The notes beneath the pieces were generated by a model that did not search any database, was not told the origin of the DNA, and was given only the letters and a program-made list of their open reading frames with translations. Positions 54,909-64,000 of a stretch of 64,000 nucleotides of DNA are shown here, piece by piece. Position 1 is the first letter of the stretch; every line of letters starts with the position of its first letter. A program made the translations under genes and the position numbers. The stretch comes from Chrysoporthe austroafricana (lineage: Eukaryota; Ascomycota; Sordariomycetes; Diaporthales; Cryphonectriaceae), in contig JYIP02000001.1 in assembly GCA_001051155.2 (NCBI GenBank), positions 248,001-312,000 on the forward strand. Reading direction: 5' to 3'.

Positions 54909-55830
54909 GCGTATGCCCCAAGTGGTGACCATCACTTCGACAGGCGGCCAGTGTACAGATTGATCGACTCAACGAACGGCACCAATGGTCCTTGTATTCA
55001 TAACGTGCGTCGAACAATCCCCTTTGCGTTCCATTCTGGCAACCACTGACTGGCTGACTGATCGAATGACTGACCCAACCTCGGACCAGAACCTGTGGCG
55101 AGGACGTCGACGTGATCATGGACACCGTCAAGGCCGCGGCGATCTAGAGCTATCCCAAACCACTATCAGGTCTTTGTCCTGGACAACGCAAACGACGCAA
55201 ACCTAGCGCGCGCCGTCAACGCCTTGAACGCCACCGCTTGCACCATTGGACAGTCCAGCCCGCCCCACCGCCGCCAGCCCCCGACTACCATCGTCCACCT
55301 AGCCCGCGAGAAACCGCCCGGTGTTCCTCACTACTGCAAGTCAGGCAACCTCCGCTTCGGCTTGAATACCGCCCGGGCCCGCCACGGCGACGCCGAGTAC
55401 ATCGCCGCCCTTGAAGCCGACATGATCCTGGAGCACGACTGGCTGGCCCGCACTGTGTCGCACCTGATCTTATCGCCGGACCTAGCCATCGTTAGCACGC
55501 CGCACAACGCGTACAACGTGCCCGACGGGGATGCGCTAAGCCAGGACTCTAACATGTTCTCGCAGATGCTGTAGCCGCTACGAGACCGGTTCGGCTGCAG
55601 CCAGTATCCCGGGTCTAGCTACGTAGCGCGCCGGTGCGCGCTCGACTCCATCGGTGGGTGGCCATTGACCAACATCGGAGAGGATATCGTTTGCTAATCG
55701 AGGCCGGGTGGAGTACGTCCTACATCGAAGATGAGCTGCAGTTCGGCTTAGTCCCCGGATCATTTCATAGCTATGGCAGCCTGAGAACTCGCTGGGTGAG
55801 TTTGCAACTTGCCAGCTCATAGAATCACTT
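54909..55830 (+). pseudogene. family-2 glycosyltransferase (cellulose-synthase-like) pseudogene
   Basis: Pieces in several frames follow the order of a processive GT2 enzyme. CGEDVDVIMDTVKAA (about 55096-55140) lies before a one-base frame change at about 55140-55160. Then HYQVFVLDNANDANLARAV, KSGNLRFGLNTARARHG and the DxD-like AALEADMILEHDW follow, then HNAYNVPDGDALSQDSNMF. A TAG at 55572-55574 interrupts between QML and PLRDRFG. SSYVARRCALDSIGGWPLTNIGEDI (the ED motif) is followed by TAA at 55695-55697, and SYIEDELQFGLVP...SLRTRW (the QxxRW place, Gln replaced) is in another frame. The sugar-binding and catalytic order is recognisable, but no continuous product is possible. Truncated at the right end, without the C-terminal membrane segments. 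Confidence 0.75.
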
Positions 55831-56636
55831 TCATAGTCGTCATTGAAGGAAGAAGAAATTCAAGTAAGCGTCCATTATTGCCTTTTTGAATGGTACTTCC
55901 CCCTCCTTGAGAATACCTCAGACAAATATCTACCTAGGTACAGAAGTAGGTACCTAGGTAGGTAGGTAAATGTCTTACAATTAATTTTTGTTTCTTTTGG
56001 ATTTTATAATTTATTCTCATTTTTTAATTTTTAGCTTTTCATCATTTTCTTTTTCTGGTTGGCTTGAATAGCAGCACTGAAGCCGCCGTGTCTGCGCCGT
56101 GTATTGTGCCTTTTACTGGGTGGCTTTTGGTGCCACCGTTTCAGCCTTCAGAAGTTTCGGGAGCAGTGACTGCAGTGGCATGGTGGTACCAACGCAGACT
56201 GAGAAGGAAGTTTCTCGATTTACTGAAGGAGATGGATGAAGATCGCCCGATGGCAACGGCGATGTACGCGATATTTACAACTTCTAGCACGTCTCCCATG
56301 GCACCATAGGTAGTCGATTTCAAACACGAAATATAGCAAGTCATTTAAAAATAGCAAGTGAGGCTAGGTGAGAAAAAGGCAACGAAACTTCCGGAAAGTA
56401 CTAATACTGTAAAATCCAGAGCCGCTATGGTATATGCTTCATCCACTCTAGGTATGCCATTCGTTTTCCCTAAGTACCTAGGTAGTCTTACCTAAAATTA
56501 TCTATTCTCCATAGAACGGTGAGTTCCATGTATAGAACCGTTGACCATTGTACTTGTAGGCATACATACCTGGAGGGGTCTGCGCCATACCTGATCCATC
56601 CCAACACCATATTGGCCATGGTGGCCTCCAACTTGG
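55831..56636. other. AT-rich spacer
   Basis: Contains TACCTAGGTA-type tracts (55931-55970, 56474-56484) and T-rich stretches. Open frames at 56064-56309 and 56488-56779 have no recognisable content. Confidence 0.4.
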
Positions 56637-58141
56637 TCATTGCATCCGCCTTTCCAATTGTATCCCCTCTCTGGTCGATTGTAGCCATTGTAGCCGCCTT
56701 CTTGCCCCTTCGACCAGCCGCACTCTTCTCCTTTGAACTTCTGAAGCCATATAGTCATGTTCTTTCGCTGACCCTATAAATAGGATGCTCTGGCCAACGA
56801 GAAGTAGATATCTCAATCGTCCTTTAGCCGCCATCACAACACGCTGCCCACGTCCTGGCATGACGAGGATCATAGCGTTTTCGAAAACACGCCATGCTAC
56901 AGGATCTTCTTCCTTGGGAAACATCTCGAAGTACTCTATGATGTCGCTGTATACCTCTTGAGGTGTCATTGTGAAAAAGATGGGGTCAAAGGACTTTTCG
57001 TCGCCCTCCCGTTTTAGGATCTCCAGAGCCACTTCGATGATATTCTTTACTTCGTGTCTCTTTGCCGGAAAGTCGTAGATAAAACTGTTCCGTAGAAATT
57101 CCTTGTCAGACTCCACGCGTAGGGCCTTGGACAGGACGATTCGGAAGCCATCCCAAGCTGATATTCCGGACAACGATGGCAAGTTCCTCATGTAACCGAG
57201 TACTCGATGATATAGCTTCTGCGGAGGGATGTTGTAGTCCGTCTCCAACGGCACTGACTTTGCGACCATCAAGCTATCTTTGGTAGCGAGTGATAGCAGG
57301 CCGTATATGCGATCTCGTGGATCGCCACACTCCCACGTGTGGAAGTCGAATATCAGTGCGTCGAGCGTAGCCTGCGTCAATGGCGCCCGGGCCGAAGAGG
57401 GCGGGAGCGCAATCAAGCCCCCAGGAGACGATGTATCCTGCTGGAAGGGCGGGAGCGCAATCAAGCCCACGGAAAACGATGTATCCTGCTGGATGCTCCT
57501 CCAATGAAACAGGTAGAACGCATCCTGGTCTTTGATTTAAAGGACTTGCTTCTCGACCTCTGCACCTCCCGGAACACCGAAGGGTTGTCCCTAATGGACT
57601 CCCACCAGAGGCCTGCGTGCCCGCAGAGGATCAGAAGATTCTTGGGCAGTATGACACCCAGCCAGGAAATTACACACGAGGCAAGGGAAAAGATGGATTT
57701 CATCAGGCCGACTTGATGCCCGCGTTCGAAGGGGTCATCTTGGTTGATACAAATGTAGTCGATCCAGTAATAACTGCTCGTGGCAATGATCTCACGACTT
57801 ATCTGCATGTCTTCTGCGACATTTGAAAAGTACGGCGACGGGACCCAGGAATCCTTATCGGAAGCCAGCACTTCCAAAGCGCGATATAGATTCTCTCGGA
57901 CGGGCAATTGTTGCTCGTTGACGGCGATGATTCGGGTCGCCCGCGGTAATCCCCATGTGTACGACACGGCCACGAACGGCGGACATTTGGCTAACTCGAA
58001 TGTTTCCAGAATAAAGTGCATGTGATAGCAGTTTCTGCTAGGTGGGTCAAATCGAAGTAGGCGTATGCTTCTCGTAGAGCGGTCGAGACTCGTGTATCGA
58101 AAAGCAGGCACGAGGTCGGAATATTCGGCCACATCCTCCAT
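56637..58141 (-). CDS. HET-domain protein with a frame discontinuity
   Basis: Heterokaryon-incompatibility family protein. From the ATG at 58141 (MEDVAEYSDLVPAF) the HET motifs appear in order: FVAVSYTWG, then LYRALEVL, YYWIDYICINQDD and ERGHQVGLMKSIFSLASCVISWLG. This frame stops at 57461. A second frame (to the stop at 56637) continues with DAFYLFHWRS, a 16-residue tandem repeat, then FHTWECGDPRDRIYGLLSLA, the standard post-HET motif, and a helical tail of about 200 residues. Joining needs an intron of only 41-53 nt near 57515-57565 (for example donors GTGCAG or GTGTTC, acceptor ACCAG) or there is a frameshift; a TAA in the second frame just upstream fits decay. Function in relatives: triggering cell death on non-self fusion. 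Confidence 0.7.
57399..57494. repeat. 48-bp in-frame tandem duplication inside the HET gene
   Basis: Two 48-bp copies (57399-57446 and 57447-57494) that encode GLIALPPFQQDTSSPG-type units of 16 residues; they differ at a few bases (CCCCCAGGAG versus CCCACGGAAA). The period is a multiple of three, so the reading frame is kept. Confidence 0.85.
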
Positions 58142-58835
58142 CGTTACTTTCTATACCAGTCGTAACTGCTGTGGGTAGGATAATCAAATCGAGTGGGGCA
58201 TTTATTTCTTCATGTCAAGCGGTGATCGATTATTGAGGTACTCAGCTCAGCCTGTCATAAATTGCCCCGTGGGCTGCCTTGCTGCTCACCCAGGCGAAAT
58301 CAAACCGGGGCAGGGCAACGAGGCACTTTCCTAACGCAGGCATAGAGTCAGTAGTCACCATCCGGGGCTATTGAACAAAGGCATATATTGAGGTCGAGGA
58401 ACGTAAAGTAGAAAACTTAAGATGCGAAACGGTGCATGCACTCAGGTATTGGGCAGACCGCCAGCGTAGCATCGCCGGTACTGGGGGGTGATGCCAACCT
58501 AATAGGGGCTCAGTCCTATGAACCGTAGCCACGGGGCTCATGCATGCAGTCAGCAATAAGTAGCTTCATTCCCCCGCCCCATTACTGCCAGACTGGGCCT
58601 GACCAATGTGCTCACCCAAAGCCGGATGGGACTGACCTAGGAATGCTGAATGGTATTCCTGATGGAACTGGCTCGGTATTGGTGGAAGTTGCTCCCTGCG
58701 GTATAAATAAATTTAACAGGTATAAAATTTAAATTATTTGCTTAAATTATGGGTAAAGCAAAGAGTGTTGCCCCAGCTGTGTATATTAAAATACCAGTCC
58801 AGTCCACATGCCGGAATTGTTGGTCAGCATTCCCT
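58142..58835. other. intergenic
   Basis: Upstream of the HET gene. A short open frame at 58544-58732 has no recognised content. Nothing else seen. Confidence 0.4.
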
Positions 58836-59125
58836 CTAGCAATGGACACGGCGATCATACTCAGGTACATCTGGGCGCGCCTTTATGGTTAATATGCCAG
58901 GGAGGATGATCTCTTCCAGCACGTCCAAGCCTCGCAACAATTTCCCTGGGAGGGGACGGCCCGCCACAAGGACGCTCATGGCGTTTGCGGTAGAGAAAAC
59001 AATGGCACCGATGATGAAAATCACCATGAGGGCATAAAATGGTAGCTTGCGACCTGGGACGTTGGAGAGGCTGGCGTGGATGGGCTGCGTCACGGCTACC
59101 ACAAGCATGAACGAGATGCTGGCCT
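58836..59125 (-). pseudogene. MFS transporter exon remnant (DHA2-like)
   Basis: One exon-sized piece opening after a TTTCTAG acceptor at about 59126. It reads ASISFMLVVAVTQPIHASLS, NVPGRKLPFYALMVIFIIGA, AGRPLPGKLLRGLDVLEEII, which follows the TM2-loop-TM3-TM4 order of 14-segment MFS drug transporters (the GRxLQGxGxGGLDVL motif is damaged at the glycines). No other exons are found on either side. A dead fragment. Confidence 0.65.
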
Positions 59126-60047
59126 AGAAAGACTCGAGCGTGGTTCTATGAAACTGGTCTGTAATGGACTTGGTCGTAGTTGGTAATCACACAACGCACG
59201 TTACGAGCGCATTCAACTGGGGGCATTTTTACAGGTAAGCAACTGCAAGAGAGGCCGCGTCCTATGAAATTATCACCGCTATACTCGCTGGGGATAAGAG
59301 CGACATCTAGAACGAGAAGGGCTTCTAGACGCTCGAGCTCTGATGTTCGCCTTCATCCTGTTGTCTGGACCGTAAAATGTCGCTACGAAGTCCGTCTTCG
59401 TTTGTTAACCGGACTGGTGTCCTGTTGTTGTTTGATCACCGTCGTCAGGATTGATCGGACTCGGTTCCAGCATATGTGCAGAAAGAAGGGCTCTGAGACG
59501 TGGCAGGTGAACGGTCTAGTCGGCCAAGATCGAATTGAAGTGCAGACAAAAACAAACCAAGTATGCGATGAGCAGATTGAAGGCAGTCTGACACTTTCCA
59601 ACATTTGTGCTCCTGTAACGAGACAACAATCCAACGCGCTGGTGACTGATGCGCTGCTGCATCGGACTGGGGATGCAAGTGGTACCTTTTTCTTCAACAT
59701 TCTATATTATTATGCAAATACGTACCTATACTTTGCCACCACTTCATCATCTTTTCTACTCAGCGCGGGCTCTACTTTCACGGCCAGCTTGAGTGCGATC
59801 GATAGCGGCTACCGCCTGCCGCGGCTGACTGGTAGATACATATGCTAGCCCTAAAACATAGAGAGGGTATAGAAAAAGGTACTTGAACTTGTCTACCAAG
59901 AGTGCATTCTTGAATACCTTGTTGAGTACATCGTCGCAAGATGGCATTTACAAAGCCTGTGACCCATTTCCCGTTTCCCGTTTCCTGTTGCCGGTTTCCC
60001 ATCTCCTGTCGCCCATCTCTTACTGTATCCCCGGGGGGGGAGAATTG
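59126..60047. other. intergenic
   Basis: An open frame of 222 codons at 59180-59848 (+) is without domain, signal or splice support and is not called. CCCGTTTCC/GGTTTCCC repeats at about 59969-60001. Otherwise nothing. Confidence 0.4.
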
Positions 60048-60139
60048 AGCCCGACGTGGGGGTCGAACCCACAACCTTGAGATTTCAGAATCGGAAACTC
60101 TGTAAGAGTCTCACGCTCTACCGATTGAGCTAGCCGGGC
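60048..60139 (-). tRNA. tRNA-Lys(CUU) with intron
   Basis: Cloverleaf read by eye on the minus strand. The acceptor stem GCCCGGC pairs with GTCGGGC (one G-T), with discriminator T at 60048. D-arm is GCTCAATCGGTAGAGC. Anticodon loop CTCTTAA gives CUU, with a 19-nt intron after the base 3' of the anticodon (CAGAGTTTCC...). The T-arm GTGGGTTCGACCCCCAC has an intact TTCGA loop. Intron position is the canonical 37/38 place, so the tRNA splicing endonuclease should remove it. Confidence 0.93.
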
Positions 60140-61480
60140 GCCGCTGAGGCGCTTATTGAAGTTTGTCTGCCGGCGGGTGGCTCATAATGCCTTGGAAAAA
60201 CAGCTCACGACGGCTCGTAGCGCCCTTTAGGACACGCGAACGATTCAAGAGTCGGCAATTTGCGACGGGGAAGGCGGGCGACATGGCCCGTCCCATGGAT
60301 TGGGAGCCTTGGGTGAGCGATTCAGGGCGGACCGACAATAGTCCAGGCCTGCACCGAGCCACTCCGAATGGCGGCCTCACGGGCGACCCCGTGGGTGGCG
60401 CTGTGACCTGATTCGGCAGATCATGTCAGGCAGAGACAGGAAAGATAAAAGCATGTGTGCCTGTGTGCGCGCGGTGGCCGGCACCTGCACCGCCGGCGGG
60501 GTGGGGATTACCAGGCGCCGCGCGAGGCTGAGACGCGCGCTCGAGGCCCAGAGGTTGTCGAGGGTGGGCGGCCACCCGAGATGACAGGTGCTCGTTTACG
60601 AGCTGCGGTGAGCCGGGTCGCCGTACCGGTGACGGCGGGCAGTCAGACGCCAAGACCCGCGGGTGGGCCAGCATAGAGGCAAGTAGAGTTTGACGGGCAG
60701 AGTTTATAAGCCGGTGACGTGTGTGGTGGTGCTCGCCAATGGCCCGGCGCTGGGGCGCTGGGCGCGTCTAAGTACGTGCGTACGTACCATGTACTCGGTA
60801 ATCTGCTCGCGGTAGCATTCCGTAGATCAAGGAGGGGAGCGCGCGCCTGTGCCATTCAGGGCCCTCCCGGCCCTGAAAACCTCTGCAGCCCGTTCTGAGG
60901 GGCGTATCCACGGGGCCGGGACGCCACTGGTCTGGCAGCAGGTATATATGAAGTTCTAGAGCGGCACACGAGCGCCGGCGGTCTGCTACCCAAGCGACAA
61001 GTCCCTTCACGGCTGCTCTCCCAGGTCTCTCCGGCCGTGCCAGGTCACGTTGAGCGCGCCTCCGACTTGCAGAGCCCTTTCGACATCGGATCTCTGGTCT
61101 CTCGACCACATTACCCCCCTGCTCGAGTGTCCTTCCTGTCGACTTCTCCTGGACGCGAAGATGGCGACGGGCGCGCTGCAGCTCCGCCGCGGGACTGGTC
61201 TGGCCTCGGAGCCGGCGCCGGCATCGGCTCCGGATCCGGCGCCGGCTCCAGTGCGCGACCCAGACGGGAAGGCCAGCTGCGACCCACGGAAGATGCAGAT
61301 GCGACCTGCCCACCGGAGCACCACCACAGCCTTCCAGCTGGATTCGTACCTGAACTTCCTGTCAAGCCATTCGTGAGTGACACACCTCCAGCCCGGCAGC
61401 CTGCGGGTCGGCCTTTTCACGCTGCAAGTTTGCCCTGACTCACGAACCAAGCCAGGATCGGATTGGATCAGCTGAGAACC
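60140..61480. other. 1.3-kb GC-rich upstream region of the hydrolase gene
   Basis: Upstream of the hydrolase (+) and of the tRNA (-). Open frames on both strands at 60400-61440 are Ala/Arg/Pro-rich composition effects. A TATATA tract lies at about 60943-60948. Confidence 0.4.
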
Positions 61481-62612
61481 ATGCCATCGACCGAGACGCC
61501 CAACCCTATAGCCGGCCTGCCGGACCCTCCCGCCGTCTCGGTGAAGACTGTCGCCATCACCGGCATACTGGTCGATGTGTACGGCATGGAGGAGGTGCCC
61601 CCGTCACTGACTCACGTCTCCGTGCTGTGGCTCCACAACCCCCGGCTGGGCGACAGGTCACGGATGGCGCCCATAGCCAAGATCATGGTGGACGAGTACA
61701 ACAAGTCCAGGCCCGACGGGACAACCCGCGGCTTGATAGCGGTCGCTTTTGGTACGTAGCCGCCGCTGCGGTATCCCTCTACACTCCCCCTTCCATCCCG
61801 AGGCCCCGTGCCGCTGCGCCTGCCTCCTCGCTGACCGCGCCGCAGACCAGCGCAACCACGGCTCTCGCGAGGTCCACCCCCTCGCCAACCTGGCCTGGAA
61901 GGAAGGCAACGTCCACCACGCGCAGGACATGTTCGGCATCATCAGCGGCACCGTCGTCGATACGCGGCTCCTCATCGACGCGCTGCCGGGCTATCTCTTT
62001 CTCGAGCGGGCGTCACGCCCCGAGTTCGACCAGCACCTGTGCCTCGGGGTGTCGCTCGGGGGCCACGCCACGTGGCAGATGCTGTTCGCGGAGCCGAGGG
62101 TCACCGCGGGCGTGAGCATCATCGGTTGCCCTGATTACCAGCTCCTCATGAGGGACCGCGCCCGGCTGTCGAGGCTATCGACCTACGACAAGGAGGCCGA
62201 GGGCGCTGGGTTCCTCGGCAGCAGGGACTTCCCGCCGGCCTTGGTGTCCCAGTGCGCACAGTACGATCCGAAAGGCATCGTCTTTGGCACGCAGGACGTC
62301 GTAGAGTCTCTCCCGGAGGAGAAGCAGGCGCACGTACGAAAAGTGCTGGATAGGCACGTCCGGGGCAAGAAGTTCTTGATGTGTACCGGCGGGGACGACA
62401 AGCTAGTCCCTTGGCGGTGCTCGGAGCCCTTCACTAGATTCTTCGTGAACGCGGCGCAGACGTGGTATAAAGACTCGGGGTTGAGTGTGGACAATCGCAT
62501 CTATCCCGGGCGGGGCCATGAGTGTAGTGATGAGATGGTACTGGATGCGGTGAGGTTCGTGTGTGAGGCTGTGAACGGTGTTGGGACGGGGCTGGTTGGA
62601 TCAAGAATTTGA
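61481..62612 (+). CDS. alpha/beta hydrolase-fold protein
   Basis: Two exons, 61481-61751 and 61846-62612, with a 94-nt intron (donor GTACGT, acceptor GCCGCAG, phase 1); 345 residues. Start chosen at MPSTETPNPIAG. The N-terminal strand-loop part contains HVSVLWLHNPRLG and GLIAVAFDQRNHGSRE, the latter formed across the intron and typical of the beta-4 strand region. Nucleophile elbow GVSLGG with Ser160; the acid Asp in CTGGDDKLVPW; the catalytic His in PGRGHECSDEM near the end. The triad is complete. Esterase, lipase or thioesterase activity is likely; substrate unknown. No signal peptide, so intracellular. Convergent with the DUF218 gene, stops 97 bp apart. Confidence 0.87.
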
Positions 62613-62708
62613 TTGTTGGGAGGGCATATTCTATATCGACGGCCGAGAGCGGATAGTGGTGCTTCACAGTGGCCAGCATAGACCACAGATGCGTTATGTC
62701 ATCTGAGG

Positions 62709-63641
62709 CTATCCTTGCCCCCACGGTCTCGACGCTGCGTCGACCAAAACTTCTTCCTTTCCACCATCAACAAGCCTCGTCCCAATGCCACCCTTCCTCC
62801 TCTCCTCATCACCCAAAAACAAGGTCTGTGTTACACCCCACGGGTTCCGTTTTAGCCTCTTACCCTTGAGCCCCTCCGACTGCCCCTGCGGATCGCGCAT
62901 CCATTCCTCCACTGCCCGCTCCTCATTCTCCACCACCTCCGGGACGCCAGGCGGGTTGACTCCCACAAATGTCACCCTCTCCAACGGGAAGGAGAGCGCG
63001 ACGCAGTGTGCGTCAGTGAGACGTCGCCGCTTGAATGCGTGACTGACGACGGTGAGACGGCTGGGCCATTGAGCATAGCCGTGCGAGCGCCAAAAGTGGA
63101 TGATGCTAAACAGGATGTTCTGGTACGAGTCCAGCGCGCGCTCTTCGACCAGGATGCGAGGATGGAGGGGGATAGGTGAGAGCGTGTGAGTAGAGGCTGG
63201 TTTCAGAACAGAATCGGACGAGTGTGTGCGTGGGAGAAGACCCCAGTATGAGTTGGCAGCGGCGAGGTTGGCGTAACTACGAGCTTCGGAAAGTGGTGTG
63301 CTTGAGACGGTGGGACCTCTGAAAAGCTGTCAGTATAGATTCCCAGTAGCCGAGTGCTGGACTGGTCTGGCCCGGCGGCCGAGCAGGTGTCGACCTGAGC
63401 GGTGCTGGAATTCCGGAGTGGCTCCTGGCCTAGCCGGTGCCACCCACCCTGAGAACATCAACACAGATCGGTCATCCTCACGCAATGCCTTCAGGCCAGC
63501 TCTGATGTGTTCCGTGTACGTCGGCGTCTCGCCCTTCTTCCAGCTTTCGATGATCCATTCAGACTCATCTTGACCATTGGTAGGACCTCCAGCCCAGATT
63601 GCATGGCCGCAGACGACGATGAGGTGGTTTGGCGGCTCCAT
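62709..63641 (-). CDS. DUF218 (YdcF-like) domain protein
   Basis: Two exons, 63448-63641 and 62709-63318, with a 129-nt intron (donor GTGGGT, acceptor TTTTCAG, phase 2); 267 residues. It opens with MEPPNHLIVVCGHAIWAGG, the first strand and loop of the family, then DESEWIIESWKKGETPTYTEHI and SVLMFSGGPT, the last formed across the splice. Next come SEARSYANLAAAN, EERALDSYQNILFSI, and SRLTVVSHAFKRRR with the family's second conserved strand, and FVGVNPPGVPE. Eukaryotic DUF218 proteins are uncharacterised; bacterial YdcF binds S-adenosylmethionine, so a nucleotide- or SAM-related role is only an inference. Single, well-preserved copy. Confidence 0.88.
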
Positions 63642-64000
63642 GGTCGAGGCCGTGAGAATGACAGGATCGAAGAGGTATCAAGCACCAAATGGCGCTTGGA
63701 AAGGCTTTCAAGGTGCTAGGAAACGTGGCCAATCAGATTGCATCATATGACAGGGTAGTTTGAGGTGGTCACGGTGGTGTGTATATCCAGTAGACACGAC
63801 GACCTGTGAGATCTGGTGCCGGCAGTGAGGGAGGGCTCATGATATGTGTTTGCTGCGCATATACCGCAATAGATCAGAGACTAGATACAAGCTCCCAGCT
63901 ACCACCACGGGTTGCCCTTTGGTAGGTGCTGTTTCCAGCACTACTGTCCCTATATCCACTCCGGCGTCACTCTCGAACGTCGTGGCGCCGCATCTTGCTG
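63642..64000. other. right edge, intergenic
   Basis: Upstream of the DUF218 gene. No gene supported within the 359 bp left in the window. Confidence 0.4.

Noticed and set aside
59180..59848. Open frame of 222 codons on the plus strand
   Set aside because: No recognised motif, no signal peptide, composition unlike neighbouring genes.
1..64000. CRISPR arrays, rRNA, bacterial operon signals
   Set aside because: None seen; intron-rich fungal genes throughout.

Overview
The window is filamentous ascomycete nuclear DNA, most likely Pezizomycotina and probably Sordariomycetes. Short GT-AG introns of about 47-190 nt with CTAAC/CTGAC branch sites interrupt most genes. It also carries typical fungal families (DUF7708-NACHT and NB-ARC NLRs, a HET-domain protein, DUF7924, deuterolysin, an ACS-family permease), a Fot1/pogo transposon, a solo LTR, and pseudogenes whose stops look like C-to-T changes, as repeat-induced point mutation (RIP) leaves. 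I cannot name the species. Exon borders were read by eye from splice sites and reading-frame phase, without transcripts.

Left part (about 0.6-26 kb), mostly housekeeping: a FAR1-type DNA-binding protein, a coiled-coil 'M protein repeat' type protein, a conserved hypothetical, five-exon transketolase, a large DUF7708-NACHT-TPR NLR, a Cys-rich hypothetical, a C2H2 transcription factor and a Dal5-like MFS permease, separated by long gene-free stretches.

Middle part (26-48 kb), accessory: a DUF7924 protein; an AT-rich gene-poor stretch; a divergently transcribed pair made of a CmcJ-like iron/2-oxoglutarate oxygenase and a nine-exon amidase with an Arp1-like N-terminus; an atypical protein kinase followed by a multi-pass membrane protein; an NB-ARC-TPR NLR whose fourth-exon acceptor reads GG instead of AG; a wrecked zinc-cluster regulator; and a secreted aspzincin protease.

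Right part (49-60 kb), a gene graveyard: an MFS drug transporter broken by a 2.8-kb Fot1-like element, a 188-bp solo LTR and two nonsense codons; a frameshifted family-2 glycosyltransferase; a HET-domain gene with a 48-bp tandem duplication; and an MFS exon remnant. Orderly gene content returns at 60 kb with an intron-containing tRNA-Lys(CUU), an alpha/beta hydrolase and a DUF218 protein.

The nearest thing to a functional system is the NLR-kinase-HET surveillance-type neighbourhood and the oxygenase/amidase pair; both groupings are inferences from adjacency and family knowledge.
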